Source: Teredinibacter haidensis
GTDB taxonomy: Bacteria > Pseudomonadota > Gammaproteobacteria > Pseudomonadales > Cellvibrionaceae
Direction: 5' to 3'
DNA: 64,000 nucleotides
Assembly: GCF_014211975.1 (NCBI RefSeq)
Contig: NZ_CP060084.1
Coordinates: 1,860,001-1,924,000, forward strand
Position numbers and translations under genes: made by a program. This document shows positions 36,158 through 45,552 of the stretch, piece after piece; within the stretch, counting starts at the first letter, position 1; each line of letters opens with the position of its first letter. The notes beneath the pieces were generated by a model. That model made no database searches. It was not told where the DNA came from and saw only the letters and a list, made by a program, of their open reading frames with translations.

Positions 36158-38274
36158 GCGATAAAACGCCGCCTCCGCCACCAACGGCAAAGCTGCAATG
36201 GGTTGAACAGAATCAACCCTTTTCGACACAGTTCGACGATTTCTATTTTTCCAGTACCAACGGCCTGGAAGAGACTCAATATGTGTTTATTCAGCACAAC
36301 GCCCTTCTCGAGCGCTGGCAGAAACCTCTGCAAAAAAACCATTTCGTGATTGCAGAAACAGGCTTCGGAACCGGGCTTAATTTTCTTACGGCTTGGCACA
36401 GCTGGAATCAGTGCAATCCACTCACTCAGGGCGGGCAAGCTGCTCGCCTACATTTTATTTCAGTCGAAAAATACCCGCTTTCTATTCCCGACTTACAAAA
36501 AGCTCTCTCCTTGTGGCCACAGCTGAAAGACCTTAGCAAAGAGTTACTGGAGCACTACCCGGCGCAGCCGGCCAGCGCTTGCCACCGCCTCACTCTTGAT
36601 CTCGGCCGGATTACGCTAAGCTTGTATTTTGGTGATGCTACCGAAGGCCTGCGGCAATTCTCCCCCTGCTCCACCAAGGGCCAGCCCTGCAGTAAGGGTT
36701 ATACGTTTGGGCAACAACCCCTCGTTGTCGATGCCTGGTTTCTAGATGGCTTCACCCCAACTAGAAATCCGGACATGTGGACTCCAGAGCTGTTTTCGAC
36801 GATAGCCGGGCTCAGTAATAAAGGCACCAGTTTTTCCACTTTTACCTCCGCGGGATCCGTTAGGCGAGGATTACAGGATGTAGGCTTTACCTGTTTCAAA
36901 TCACCTGGATTTGGAAAGAAAAGAGAAATGCTTGCGGGCACATTTGTTGGCCTGAATAACGAACAAACTAACGTCCCTATACCACCTAAACGCGGAGATA
37001 CTGCAAACCACTATTGGCACCTGCAAAACCCCGCGCCGGCGGATCAAAGCAACAATGGCGTGCTCATTATCGGTGGGGGGCTCGCGGGCTGTCTTACAGC
37101 GAGAGCGCTGGCCGATCGCGGCGTAGCGGTAACTCTGCTGGAGCAAAATAACCAACTAGCGCTTGAGGCCTCGGGTAACCGACAGGGCATGGTCTACACG
37201 CGCCTGTCGCCACACAACAATCCACTCAGCCGTTTTAACCTCACCGCACAACTGTTTGCCAACCACTTCTATAGCCGCCTGTTCGACAAGCAATCACTCT
37301 TTCAATTAGCCGGTGCACAAACCGGCGTGCTCCACCTTGCGCTGTCGGACAAGCAGGAAAAGCACTATCGGCTACTAGCGAATATCTACGAACAATCTCC
37401 CGATTTCTGTCAGTGGCTCAACCCCCAACAGGCTTCAGAAATAAGTGGTATTCAGCAACGATTTTCAGGCTTATGGCTACCAAAATCCGGATGGTTGTCC
37501 CCGCGAAAACTATGCAAAACACTTGTTGCACACCCGAACATCAATGTGCAGCTAGGCGCACAGGTAGAGCGTCTCACTCCAAACCAGCATCGCTGGGAAG
37601 CCGTTGATAAATTCGGGAAAAGCCTCGCGATTGCGGCGTCTGCTGTAATTGCCAACGCTCACGCGGCCCGACAACTAAGCCAAACCGCCTACCTACAACT
37701 CAGCTCCATTCGCGGACAGGTGACACATATAGAAAATAGTCCCGATGCATTAAATCGGCTCAAGACGGTTCTTTGTGGTGAAGGCTATATTGCCCCGGCC
37801 AACGACGGCATCCACTGCCTTGGCGCTACCTTTAACCTAAAAGACGACAACCTCAATATCACCCAAGTCGATCATTCCACAAACCTGGATAATCTAGCGA
37901 AAATGGTTCAATTTCAAACAAACGACCTCTGCGATCTTCAGCTTGGTGGTCGCGTCGGCTTTCGTACGACAACGCCAGACTACTTCCCCGTTGTCGGCCC
38001 AGTACCCAACGCGAAGAATATGTTGATCGATTTCGAAAAACTGCGCCACAGAGCCAATGCCCAAATAGAACTACCCGGCAGCGGTCACCCCGGTCTCTAC
38101 GCTATTCTGGGGCTCGGTTCCCGCGGCCTGGCTTACGGTCCTCTTGCAGCCGAACTGCTCGCCAATCTATTATTAGGGGAGCCTCTCCCTATTGATCAAG
38201 ACCTCTATACCCACCTACACCCAGCAAGATTCCTGATTCGCGACCTTATACGCGATAAAACGTCTACAATCTAA
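36154..38274 (+). CDS. mnmC: Bifunctional tRNA mnm5s2U biosynthesis protein MnmC
   Basis: Completes 5-methylaminomethyl-2-thiouridine at the tRNA wobble position. 706 residues: an N-terminal methyltransferase domain (MnmC2, about 1-265; IAETGFGTGLNFL is the SAM loop and WFLDGFTPTRNPDMW the catalytic region) and a C-terminal FAD oxidoreductase (MnmC1). The latter has dinucleotide site LIIGGGLAGCLTARAL around 305 and GYIAPANDG in the oxidase fold. Both halves look intact. Coupled to fldB. Confidence 0.96.
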   Translation: MSDKTPPPPPTAKLQWVEQNQPFSTQFDDFYFSSTNGLEETQYVFIQHNALLERWQKPLQKNHFVIAETGFGTGLNFLTAWHSWNQCNPLTQGGQAARLHFISVEKYPLSIPDLQKALSLWPQLKDLSKELLEHYPAQPASACHRLTLDLGRITLSLYFGDATEGLRQFSPCSTKGQPCSKGYTFGQQPLVVDAWFLDGFTPTRNPDMWTPELFSTIAGLSNKGTSFSTFTSAGSVRRGLQDVGFTCFKSPGFGKKREMLAGTFVGLNNEQTNVPIPPKRGDTANHYWHLQNPAPADQSNNGVLIIGGGLAGCLTARALADRGVAVTLLEQNNQLALEASGNRQGMVYTRLSPHNNPLSRFNLTAQLFANHFYSRLFDKQSLFQLAGAQTGVLHLALSDKQEKHYRLLANIYEQSPDFCQWLNPQQASEISGIQQRFSGLWLPKSGWLSPRKLCKTLVAHPNINVQLGAQVERLTPNQHRWEAVDKFGKSLAIAASAVIANAHAARQLSQTAYLQLSSIRGQVTHIENSPDALNRLKTVLCGEGYIAPANDGIHCLGATFNLKDDNLNITQVDHSTNLDNLAKMVQFQTNDLCDLQLGGRVGFRTTTPDYFPVVGPVPNAKNMLIDFEKLRHRANAQIELPGSGHPGLYAILGLGSRGLAYGPLAAELLANLLLGEPLPIDQDLYTHLHPARFLIRDLIRDKTSTI

Positions 38275-38305
38275 GGGTAACAAACAACACTAAGAGGGAA
38301 GTACT

Positions 38306-38647
38306 ATGCTCCTTGGAGCCGGCAGACATCGTGGAGAGCTTATTTCCGCACAGGACAGCGTCCACAACTATTACGAACACTTGGTCATCTCCCAACTATT
38401 ACGCGCCAACGATCGGGCCAACCAGGACGCTGAATTTATGGCGGACGTGACCTGTGTCGCACTCAATCGCCTGCCTCCAAGATACGTGCGCCACGATGTC
38501 GATATGACCTTCTTTCTCTCGCCTGCCGAGCTTGAGGAAATGTCTGACAAAGTTGCCCTTGCCGTCAACGACGCGGTGGACTACGTACTCAGTCGTGAAG
38601 CGCTGCACACAACGGATGCGGAAGAGACTAAACAAGACGAAAGCTAA
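38306..38647 (+). CDS. ComFB-family protein
   Basis: A 113-residue protein of the late competence ComFB family (PF10719): HNYYEHLVISQL at the start, CVALNRLPPRYVRHDVDM in the centre, and a helical end. In Bacillus and cyanobacteria ComFB homologues have been reported to bind c-di-GMP and affect motility or competence; applying that here is inference. The gene stands alone between mnmC and a glutamine cyclotransferase. Confidence 0.88.
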   Translation: MLLGAGRHRGELISAQDSVHNYYEHLVISQLLRANDRANQDAEFMADVTCVALNRLPPRYVRHDVDMTFFLSPAELEEMSDKVALAVNDAVDYVLSREALHTTDAEETKQDES

Positions 38648-38694
38648 TTGGGTAGAATGGCGAAATACAATAACGCCAACGGCTCCTATCTTCT

Positions 38695-39483
38695 ATGACC
38701 ACCAATTTCAACACTAAAGCAGTCTGCACCCTGCTAGCTTTGCTATTGTTTGTCCTCTCCAGCACAGGCTTCAGCGAAACACCCAAAAGCCTAAACTACA
38801 AAATTATTCATACCCTTCCCCACGATCCGCTGCTGTTTACTCAGGGGCTTGAGCTAAAAAATGGCAACCTTATTGAAAGTAGCGGTCACTTCAACCGTTC
38901 ATTTATCCGTATTTACAACGCCGCAACAGGGCAAACCCTGAAACAGGCAAAATTGCCCGCGCAGATATTTGCAGAGGGCATCACCCTCCACGATAGAGAC
39001 CTCTACTTGCTAAGCTGGAAAGCGGGTGTCGTTTTTGTGCTCGACCCCGACACCCTTAAAGTAAGAAAAACACAGTCCTATAAAGGTGAGGGATGGGGAA
39101 TCGCTCATAACGATAGCTCGTTGTTTACAAGCGACGGCAGCCATAGGATCACGCAGCGCAACCCAAAGAACTTCTCTTCCCTCAAGGTTTTAGAGGTTAC
39201 TAATCCCGCCAGCGGTGAAAGAATCGATCGTTTGAACGAACTCGAATTTGCTCAGGGTCGGCTGTGGGCCAATCGCTGGCAAACCAACTGGATCTATACG
39301 ATTGATCCCCAGAGCGGAAAAATACTGGGAACTCTCAACCTCAACGAGCTAGTTCCTCCGTCTCTAGCCGGTGACCGGGACAAGGTACTTAACGGTATCG
39401 CCTTCGATGCCGAGAGGAATGCCTTTTGGATTACAGGCAAAAACTGGCCCCTGCGCTATCTTATCGAAATACGGGAAAAGTAA
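38695..39483 (+). CDS. Glutaminyl-peptide cyclotransferase (plant/bacterial beta-propeller type)
   Basis: A 262-residue exported enzyme forming N-terminal pyroglutamate, of the PF05096 five-bladed propeller family. Conserved parts: LPHDPLLFTQGLE, FAEGITLHDRDLYLLSWK, EGWGIAHNDSSLFTSDG, LNELEFAQGRLWAN and LNGIAFDAERNAFWITGK. A signal peptide (LLALLLFVLSSTGFS) sends it to the periplasm. Length and motifs are complete. Confidence 0.93.
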   Translation: MTTNFNTKAVCTLLALLLFVLSSTGFSETPKSLNYKIIHTLPHDPLLFTQGLELKNGNLIESSGHFNRSFIRIYNAATGQTLKQAKLPAQIFAEGITLHDRDLYLLSWKAGVVFVLDPDTLKVRKTQSYKGEGWGIAHNDSSLFTSDGSHRITQRNPKNFSSLKVLEVTNPASGERIDRLNELEFAQGRLWANRWQTNWIYTIDPQSGKILGTLNLNELVPPSLAGDRDKVLNGIAFDAERNAFWITGKNWPLRYLIEIREK

Positions 39484-39557
39484 AAAATAATCATTCGCTC
39501 TTGTATCCTGCCCGCGAGAGCTTACAATGCGCGACTATTTGAATTTGAGTACAATTT

Positions 39558-40877
39558 ATGAGCACCGAACTTCTTTCGCCTGCCGGCACCCTGAAAAGCA
39601 TGCGCTATGCCTTCGCCTATGGAGCGGACGCAGTTTACGCAGGCCAACCACGCTACAGCCTTCGCGTACGCAATAACGAATTCAATAAAATTGAGAACCT
39701 CGCTTCTGCCATAGAGGAAGCCCACGGTCAAGGCAAGCAATTCTATTTGGCGAGTAATCTTGCCCCCCACAATGATAAGGTTCGCACCTATCTACGCGAC
39801 CTAGAACCGGTTATTGCCATGAAGCCGGACGCATTAATTATGTCCGACCCTGGGCTGATTATGATGGTGCGGGAAACCTGGCCCGACCAACCCGTTCATC
39901 TCAGCGTTCAAGCGAATGCGGTAAACTACGCAACCGTTAAGTTCTGGGCCTCGCAGGGTATTGAGCGAGTAATATTGTCGCGAGAGCTATCAATTGAAGA
40001 AGTAGAAGAAATTCGCCAGCAGTGCCCGGATGTGGAGCTGGAGGTTTTTGTCCACGGCTCTTTATGTATCGCCTACTCCGGCCGCTGCTTGCTATCCGGG
40101 TATATGACTCATCGGGACTCAAATCAGGGGGCATGCACCAACTCCTGCCGCTGGGAGTACAATTCCCATGAGGCCAAGGAAACTGAAACCGGCGACTTAA
40201 TTGCCGTAGATTCAGCACCGCCATCAACCTGGACACCTGACGAAGTACAACCAGTTCTTTTGCAAGAGAAAAGCCGCCCCGGAGAATATATGCCCGCTTA
40301 CGAAGATGAGCATGGCACCTACATTATGAACTCGAAAGACTTACGCGCTGTTCAACATGTAGAACGACTGGTCAAAATGGGCGTAAAATCTCTCAAAATT
40401 GAAGGGCGAACCAAATCCCATTACTACGCCGCTCGCACCGCACAAATCTACCGTCGCGCCATTGACGAAGCTGAAGCCGGTAAAAAGTTCGATATGAGTT
40501 TAATGACAGAACTGGAGCACCTAGCCAATCGTGGCTACACAGAAGGCTTCTACCGACGCCACGTTCCGAGTGAATATCAGAACTACGAACAAGGCGCTTC
40601 AGGCAACAGCTCACAGCAGTTCGTCGCTGAAGCTATTGCCTACGACGCTCAAAGTGGCTGGTTAACCCTGGATGTGAAAAACCGTTTTGAAATCGGTAAT
40701 GCCGTCGAACTGATCACGCCCCAGGGCAATATTTCATTCAATATCAGCACCCTGGAAAAAGAGAGTGGCGGCGCAATTGATGTTGCACCGGGCTCGGGCC
40801 ATATCGTAAAGATACAGGCGCCAGAATTACCTTTGAATGAATCCGGCGGCTACGCTATGCTTATGCGCCATTTATAG
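39558..40877 (+). CDS. trhP: tRNA 5-hydroxyuridine synthesis protein TrhP (U32 peptidase family)
   Basis: A 439-residue U32-family protein (YegQ/TrhP) involved in prephenate-dependent 5-hydroxyuridine formation at tRNA position 34. Family features: LLSPAGTLKSMRYAFAYGADAVYAG at the N-terminus, VFVHGSLCIAYSGRCLLS and CTNSCRWEY with the Fe-S type cysteines, and KSLKIEGRTKSHYY. Cytosolic. Followed after nine bases by the mutarotase gene. Confidence 0.93.
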   Translation: MSTELLSPAGTLKSMRYAFAYGADAVYAGQPRYSLRVRNNEFNKIENLASAIEEAHGQGKQFYLASNLAPHNDKVRTYLRDLEPVIAMKPDALIMSDPGLIMMVRETWPDQPVHLSVQANAVNYATVKFWASQGIERVILSRELSIEEVEEIRQQCPDVELEVFVHGSLCIAYSGRCLLSGYMTHRDSNQGACTNSCRWEYNSHEAKETETGDLIAVDSAPPSTWTPDEVQPVLLQEKSRPGEYMPAYEDEHGTYIMNSKDLRAVQHVERLVKMGVKSLKIEGRTKSHYYAARTAQIYRRAIDEAEAGKKFDMSLMTELEHLANRGYTEGFYRRHVPSEYQNYEQGASGNSSQQFVAEAIAYDAQSGWLTLDVKNRFEIGNAVELITPQGNISFNISTLEKESGGAIDVAPGSGHIVKIQAPELPLNESGGYAMLMRHL

Positions 40878-40886
40878 AGAGCCTGC

Positions 40887-41726
40887 ATGTCAGACGACGT
40901 TCCCCATACGATTCGCCGCGGCGAATTAGATATTCTTCAGATCGATAACGCTTCCTGCAGTGCAGAAGTCAGCTTGTTTGGCGGCCACATTTTGCACTGG
41001 CAGCCCTCCGGACAAAAGCCCGTATTATGGATGAGCGAGAGCGCAAATTACGATGGGAATACCGCTCTACGGGGCGGTATTCCCATTTGCTGGCCTTGGT
41101 TCGGCCCCGCCGGAGACAAAGGGCGTCACGGACTAGTTCGCACACGCAATTGGCAGCTCGATTCCTACCAAGAAGATTGCAGTACAACAAAACTCACGCT
41201 GGGCATTAAACTAAGCGACGACGAAAACCCCTGGCCCCACCCCAGCAAAATCGAAATGAAACTGGAGCTGGGAAAAGAATTAAAGCAAACGCTGATCATC
41301 ACTAACGATACAGAAAAGCCGCTCTGCTTTGCCTATGCACTGCACAACTATTTTCAGGTAAGCCACCCGGAAAATATCGAAGCGCCCGCGCTAACTAATT
41401 CATTTTTCGAAAACGCTATTACAGGGGAGACTCAACTTGTAGACAAAGGCGACGAATCCTATACCGGACCGATTGATCGCATTTATTTGAATGACGAAAA
41501 CGCCAGCCTTTACGACAAGAAATTTGATCGCACCATCAACATTAAAAAAACCGGTTCTCAACACTGGGTTCTGTGGAATCCGGGAATTGAAGATGCCCGT
41601 AATATGGCGGATGTTCACCAGGATGGTGAGAATGAATTTCTATGCTTTGAAGCCGCGAACACCACAGATATCATAATCGACCCCGGTGAAACCATCCGCG
41701 TAGGTCAGGCAATTACAGTCGAATAA
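40887..41726 (+). CDS. D-hexose-6-phosphate mutarotase (YeaD-like)
   Basis: A 279-residue aldose-1-epimerase-like enzyme that interconverts anomers of glucose 6-phosphate. Features: SLFGGHILHWQPSGQ, GGIPICWPWFGP, catalytic His in AYALHNYFQVS and catalytic Glu in the C-terminal FLCFEAANT. Closely follows trhP. Cytosolic. Confidence 0.92.
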   Translation: MSDDVPHTIRRGELDILQIDNASCSAEVSLFGGHILHWQPSGQKPVLWMSESANYDGNTALRGGIPICWPWFGPAGDKGRHGLVRTRNWQLDSYQEDCSTTKLTLGIKLSDDENPWPHPSKIEMKLELGKELKQTLIITNDTEKPLCFAYALHNYFQVSHPENIEAPALTNSFFENAITGETQLVDKGDESYTGPIDRIYLNDENASLYDKKFDRTINIKKTGSQHWVLWNPGIEDARNMADVHQDGENEFLCFEAANTTDIIIDPGETIRVGQAITVE

Positions 41727-42029
41727 CAACCCCCTTACAAGCCGCTGAACAAAGCTTCTAAGACCCACTGCGCCTGGAAAAACAGGCGCAAATGCGAACC
41801 TTATAAAGACATTCTAAAAGCCACGCCTAAGCCTCTCGGACAACACAAATCGTTTTCCAACAAGCTACTGTCAATATTTTCCCTCGATAGATGATCGATC
41901 CGCAGCAATATCCCAAGTTTCTTCGCTAAATAAACTTTTCCTACAACTCCTGATCTGAGCCCAATTATTGCGTCCATTACCGTTGATTTCCATCAATACG
42001 ACAATACAGTCACCTACTAGACTGTTTCC
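41727..42029. other. 303-base intergenic stretch carrying an FNR/Anr box
   Basis: No gene seen. It separates the mutarotase from the HemN-like gene. The only recognisable signal is the FNR/Anr box at 41983-41996. Confidence 0.6.
41983..41996 (+). promoter_or_regulatory. Perfect FNR/Anr box
   Basis: TTGAT-TTCC-ATCAA matches the consensus TTGATNNNNATCAA exactly. Its centre is about 40 bases before the ATG at 42030 of the HemN-like gene. Class II activation at -41.5 would put transcription start almost on the ATG, so either the message is nearly leaderless or the box acts differently. The fnr/anr gene itself lies one gene downstream. Confidence 0.8.
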
Positions 42030-42872
42030 ATGCAAAACAATGAACGAACATCCAATATTGCCGAACATCCGACGCTCATTCGTCGGCAAAAGAAAGTAAC
42101 GGAATTAGAGGCTAATCGCCTGCTCGAAAACTTTCGTCGGCACCCGATTCGACCAATTAACATCTGCATTGATGGGAACGCGTTCGCCTGGATAAATGAA
42201 CTGGAAACCTCCTGCACAGCAGGCCAACTCGTAAGCAAAGAAGTACAGTTATGGGCCGATGCAATCGGTCATCGTTCTGTAGATGCTTTGCTTTTATGTT
42301 ACCCCTTTCAGAACCTACAACCTTACGAGCTAACCGAAATTATGCACGCGCTGGCGTCGCATTTCTCACTCGCTGAATCCGGTAAGCGCTGCCATCGTGT
42401 GGCCACAAAAATCGGTGAAATCAATAGTGACCATGTTGCGCTGTTAAAGGGGTTAGGTTTCAACCATTACCAAATTGTTCTTAGCCGAGATGATCTGGAA
42501 GACTTACCGCGTCTGGAAATGGTTACCAGCCTTATTCGCCAATATGCGTACTCCGGAATCGGCATCCAAATTCACGATGCTGACTGCCTGGACGACCTCC
42601 GTGAGCATGTCATTGAGGTAAAAAAACGTATTTCGCCAGACTACATCTACATTGGTTATCGCCCCAAACTATTGAATCAAGAGCTAGAAACCAATGGAAG
42701 CATCATATTCGACGGTGAGCATGAGCAGATAGACGATTGCATCAATATGGGAGTAGAGGGAACTAGCCACCTACAGAACCTGGTATTACAGAACTTCTGC
42801 AGCCCTCAGCGTTACTTAAGCGCCTTGAATGCTGGGCAACTGCCCGTAAACCCAGGTCCACTGAGCCTTTGA
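42030..42872 (+). CDS. HemN-like protein lacking the radical-SAM cluster motif
   Basis: A 280-residue protein that resembles oxygen-independent coproporphyrinogen III oxidase (HemN) in order and wording but is much shorter. The C-terminal end (DDCINMGVEGTSHLQN, then LSALNAGQLPVNPGPLSL) and middle (LLKGLGFNHYQIVLSRDD) parallel HemN's GVGASSHIG/AALDAGRLP and GFNRVSLGVQD. The segment where HemN has PFCRSLCYYCGC reads INICIDGNAFAWINELETSC, so the three cluster cysteines are gone, and the GGTP motif reads CYPFQ. It cannot be a normal radical-SAM enzyme. Start ATG 42030; an in-frame TAG lies just upstream at 42018. Perhaps a regulatory or haem-binding paralogue. Confidence 0.7.
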   Translation: MQNNERTSNIAEHPTLIRRQKKVTELEANRLLENFRRHPIRPINICIDGNAFAWINELETSCTAGQLVSKEVQLWADAIGHRSVDALLLCYPFQNLQPYELTEIMHALASHFSLAESGKRCHRVATKIGEINSDHVALLKGLGFNHYQIVLSRDDLEDLPRLEMVTSLIRQYAYSGIGIQIHDADCLDDLREHVIEVKKRISPDYIYIGYRPKLLNQELETNGSIIFDGEHEQIDDCINMGVEGTSHLQNLVLQNFCSPQRYLSALNAGQLPVNPGPLSL

Positions 42873-43003
42873 TGAGTCCCTAAAGCAGCAGCAGTCAAGA
42901 CTCTAAGTCTTCCCTACACAATTTTCGATCCCGAAGCGGAGCCATTGCCCAGGTTTTCCTATATACTGTAGCGCCTTGTTACTTATAAGCAGTGGAAAAC
43001 GAT

Positions 43004-43747
43004 ATGCCTCCGCAATCTTTTGCAAATCATCAGTGCCACCATAATCCGCAAGTTAATTGCGCCGAGTGCCGCCTGGCCGCTATCTGCCTGCCGATCAGCC
43101 TGCACGTTGATGACATCACAAAATTGGACGACATTATTCAACGAGGACGCCCCGTACAGAAATCGGATCATGTTTATCATGCTGGAGAGCCTTTCCGCTC
43201 TGTCTATGCCTTGCGCTCCGGTGCAGTAAAAACCGTAAAGGTTACTCAGGATGGGCAAGAACAAGTAACAGGTTTCTACCTCCCTGGTGAAATCATAGGT
43301 ATGGACGGCTTAGCCTCCAACCACCACACCAACTCCGCTACTGCCCTGGAAACCTCTGCTGTATGCGAGATTCCTTTTAGCCGCCTCGAAGAGTTGAGCG
43401 CACAGGTACCTAATCTCCAGCGCCGCTTCTTTCAGTTGATGAGCAAGGAAATCACTCAAGAGCAGCAACTAATAACGCTGCTAAGTAAAAACAGTGCCGA
43501 CGAAAGAATTGCCTCTTTATTGCTAAGCATATCGACCCGCAACCATAATCGTGGCCTTTCAGCCAAAGAATTCTACCTCCCCATGTCCCGCTCGGATATT
43601 GGCAACTACCTCGGCTTAACTATCGAAACCGTTAGCCGTGTTCTTAGCCGCTTGCACAAGCAAGAGGTGATTTTGCTGGATAAAAAGCATGTCATCATTT
43701 CCGACATGGATGCACTACAAAACATCTCCTCAGTGTCCATTGAATAA
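43004..43747 (+). CDS. fnr: FNR/Anr oxygen-responsive transcription regulator
   Basis: Crp-family activator of anaerobic genes. From ATG 43004 the protein has 247 residues, with cluster cysteines at 19, 22 and 28 (NCAECRLAAIC) and 121 (SAVCEIPF), close to the E. coli FNR positions; a GTG at 42992 would add four residues. The cyclic-nucleotide-like beta-roll is about 45-140. The HTH recognition helix has the FNR pattern ExxxSR in TIETVSRVLSR. The 4Fe-4S cluster should sense oxygen. Upstream is a HemN-like gene under an FNR box, and DUF4202 and SirB2 genes follow. Confidence 0.95.
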   Translation: MPPQSFANHQCHHNPQVNCAECRLAAICLPISLHVDDITKLDDIIQRGRPVQKSDHVYHAGEPFRSVYALRSGAVKTVKVTQDGQEQVTGFYLPGEIIGMDGLASNHHTNSATALETSAVCEIPFSRLEELSAQVPNLQRRFFQLMSKEITQEQQLITLLSKNSADERIASLLLSISTRNHNRGLSAKEFYLPMSRSDIGNYLGLTIETVSRVLSRLHKQEVILLDKKHVIISDMDALQNISSVSIE

Positions 43748-43766
43748 GCAGCGCACATAAGCCCGT

Positions 43767-44369
43767 ATGACTGAACCACATAATCACTTAAGCCTCGTTC
43801 TGGAAAAAATAGACGAGGCCAACGCTCTCGATCCCAACCAAGAAGCCTGCCCCTCCAGCGAACAACTAGTCGCTAAGGAGTTACTGTACGGGCAGCGTAT
43901 GTCTGAGCAGCTTTCCCTGTTCGCTCCAGAAGCATCTGAACATCTGCAAATTGCCGCTCGAGCACAACATATTGAACGCTGGAAATCACCAAGAAGTAAT
44001 TACCCGGAAGGTCGCGCGGGATACAAGAAATGGCGAGCAGAACTCTCCCTCTTTCATGCCAACAGGGTTGTGGAGCTTATGATGGAGGTCGGCTATGCCG
44101 AGGACGCCTGCGAACGAGTAAAATTTCTCGTACAGAAACGCCAGCTAAGACAGGACGCAGAAACGCAAACATTAGAAGACGTTATCTGCCTTGTGTTCTT
44201 ACAGTATTACCTGGCGGATTTCACTGCAAAACATCAAGAAGAGAAACTTATTGATGTCATCCAGAAAACCTGGAAAAAGATGTCTGACACAGGGCATCAA
44301 GCGGCACTAAAGCTTCCTCTACCGCAAGACCTGCTCTCTCTCGTGACAAAAGCGTTGGGAACCGCGTAA
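43767..44369 (+). CDS. DUF4202 family protein
   Basis: A 200-residue cytosolic helical protein of family DUF4202. The diagnostic region is AARAQHIERWKSPRSNYPEGRAGYKKWRAELSLFHA when read in short pieces: RAQHIERW, YPEGRAGYKKWR, and a following His-Ala. The histidines suggest an HD-like metal site. Function not established. Begins 20 bases after fnr and may be in the same transcript. Confidence 0.88.
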   Translation: MTEPHNHLSLVLEKIDEANALDPNQEACPSSEQLVAKELLYGQRMSEQLSLFAPEASEHLQIAARAQHIERWKSPRSNYPEGRAGYKKWRAELSLFHANRVVELMMEVGYAEDACERVKFLVQKRQLRQDAETQTLEDVICLVFLQYYLADFTAKHQEEKLIDVIQKTWKKMSDTGHQAALKLPLPQDLLSLVTKALGTA

Positions 44370-44380
44370 AAGCCGATAAA

Positions 44381-44752
44381 ATGCTGCTTTATCTTAAATA
44401 TTTTCATATTGCCTTCGCCGTAACCAGTATCTTTGGGTTTATAACCAGAGTGTTGTGGCTGACATATAAGCCAGAGTTTCTCCAAAATCGGGCAGTCAAA
44501 CTAATGCCCCACCTAAATGATACAGCACTCTTCATCACTGGCATAACCATGGCAACGGCCATTGGCTACCCGCTGAATGCCTTTTACTGGTTTACAGTAA
44601 AACTTACCTTGCTTCTAACATACATTTGCTTAGGGTTTTTAACCCTAAAAACGACAAAAGCCAATTTAGACCGATTTGCACTGCTTAGTGTATCTATTAT
44701 CACTTACGCTTCTATAGCAATACTCGCAGCTTATAAGCCCAACTTTTCTTAA
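44381..44752 (+). CDS. SirB2-family membrane protein
   Basis: A 123-residue integral membrane protein with four hydrophobic segments. Openers LKYFHIAFAVTSIFGFITRV and later KLMPHLNDTALFITGI match SirB2/YchQ proteins, named for an effect on Salmonella invasion genes; the real function is unclear, with haem or redox roles suggested by the conserved His. It starts 12 bases after the DUF4202 gene, so they are probably co-transcribed. Confidence 0.9.
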   Translation: MLLYLKYFHIAFAVTSIFGFITRVLWLTYKPEFLQNRAVKLMPHLNDTALFITGITMATAIGYPLNAFYWFTVKLTLLLTYICLGFLTLKTTKANLDRFALLSVSIITYASIAILAAYKPNFS

Positions 44753-44952
44753 ACCTACATCACATCTAGCCTGTAAGCCATCCTTAAGTATTATTTTAGG
44801 CATACCTAAGGAGCAACCAATGCTCTGAAACGAATTTCCGCACAAGGAACTGGTTCACGTTTACTTGACATAACTTGTGGAGAACATTTTAATTGGATTA
44901 AGCGCCATACAAATGACTAATAATTATTGGCATATTATAGGGGACATTAGTA

Positions 44953-45486
44953 ATGAAAAAATCACTCTCAGTTTGCCTGCTTGTCTTAATAACAATCGCA
45001 AATGCCGCAGTCGGCTGTGATGAACAGTGCCTAAAAGAAAAAGCAGAAGTAAAAGCCAATATCAGCTTTCCAACTTATTTAACGTGGAAACACTGTGATG
45101 ACACCATTGTAGATTTTATGTCTTCATCCATGGACAGCCTAGACAAATACAGAAACCAACATTTCGACACGCGTTACAAAGGTGGAATGCGCAACATTAA
45201 GCACTACATAGTCCAGCGCAAAGAATGGCTGCAAGAATGCGATAACTATCTGCAACTGACCGGTAAAGGCCGCATATTTGACAATAAGAAAACAACTAAT
45301 CAGATCTTCGCCTCTATGGACGCAGTTACAAAAGAACTGGATGATTTAATTTCTGGTGTTACCTACTCAAGCGAAATGGGTCAGGATTCAAGCTCCATTA
45401 TTAATGAGCGCTTCGAAAAGCTATTAATAAATGTTGATGAGCACAAAACACTAATGCACCTTAAGGGTCGTTATGTTACCCGTTAG
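44953..45486 (+). CDS. Unrecognised exported protein
   Basis: A 177-residue protein with a signal peptide (SLSVCLLVLITIANAAVG). The mature part is helical with several conserved-looking Cys (CDEQC near the start, then CDD and ECD), which could form disulfides in the periplasm. I recognise no family. It is preceded by GGGGAC near the ATG and followed by a very strong terminator, so it is probably a single-gene transcript. Confidence 0.7.
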   Translation: MKKSLSVCLLVLITIANAAVGCDEQCLKEKAEVKANISFPTYLTWKHCDDTIVDFMSSSMDSLDKYRNQHFDTRYKGGMRNIKHYIVQRKEWLQECDNYLQLTGKGRIFDNKKTTNQIFASMDAVTKELDDLISGVTYSSEMGQDSSSIINERFEKLLINVDEHKTLMHLKGRYVTR

Positions 45487-45501
45487 AAAAACGGTCTTTA
45501 G

Positions 45502-45538
45502 ATAAAACACAGGCGCCCCTTGGGCGCCTGTGTTTTAT
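45502..45538. terminator. Very strong bidirectional terminator
   Basis: A perfect 17-base stem: ATAAAACACAGGCGCCC (45502-45518) with GGGCGCCTGTGTTTTAT (45522-45538) around a CTT loop. It lies between the exported protein gene and the convergent small gene at 45553. Confidence 0.9.
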
Positions 45539-45552
45539 CTATCAAAATTCTA

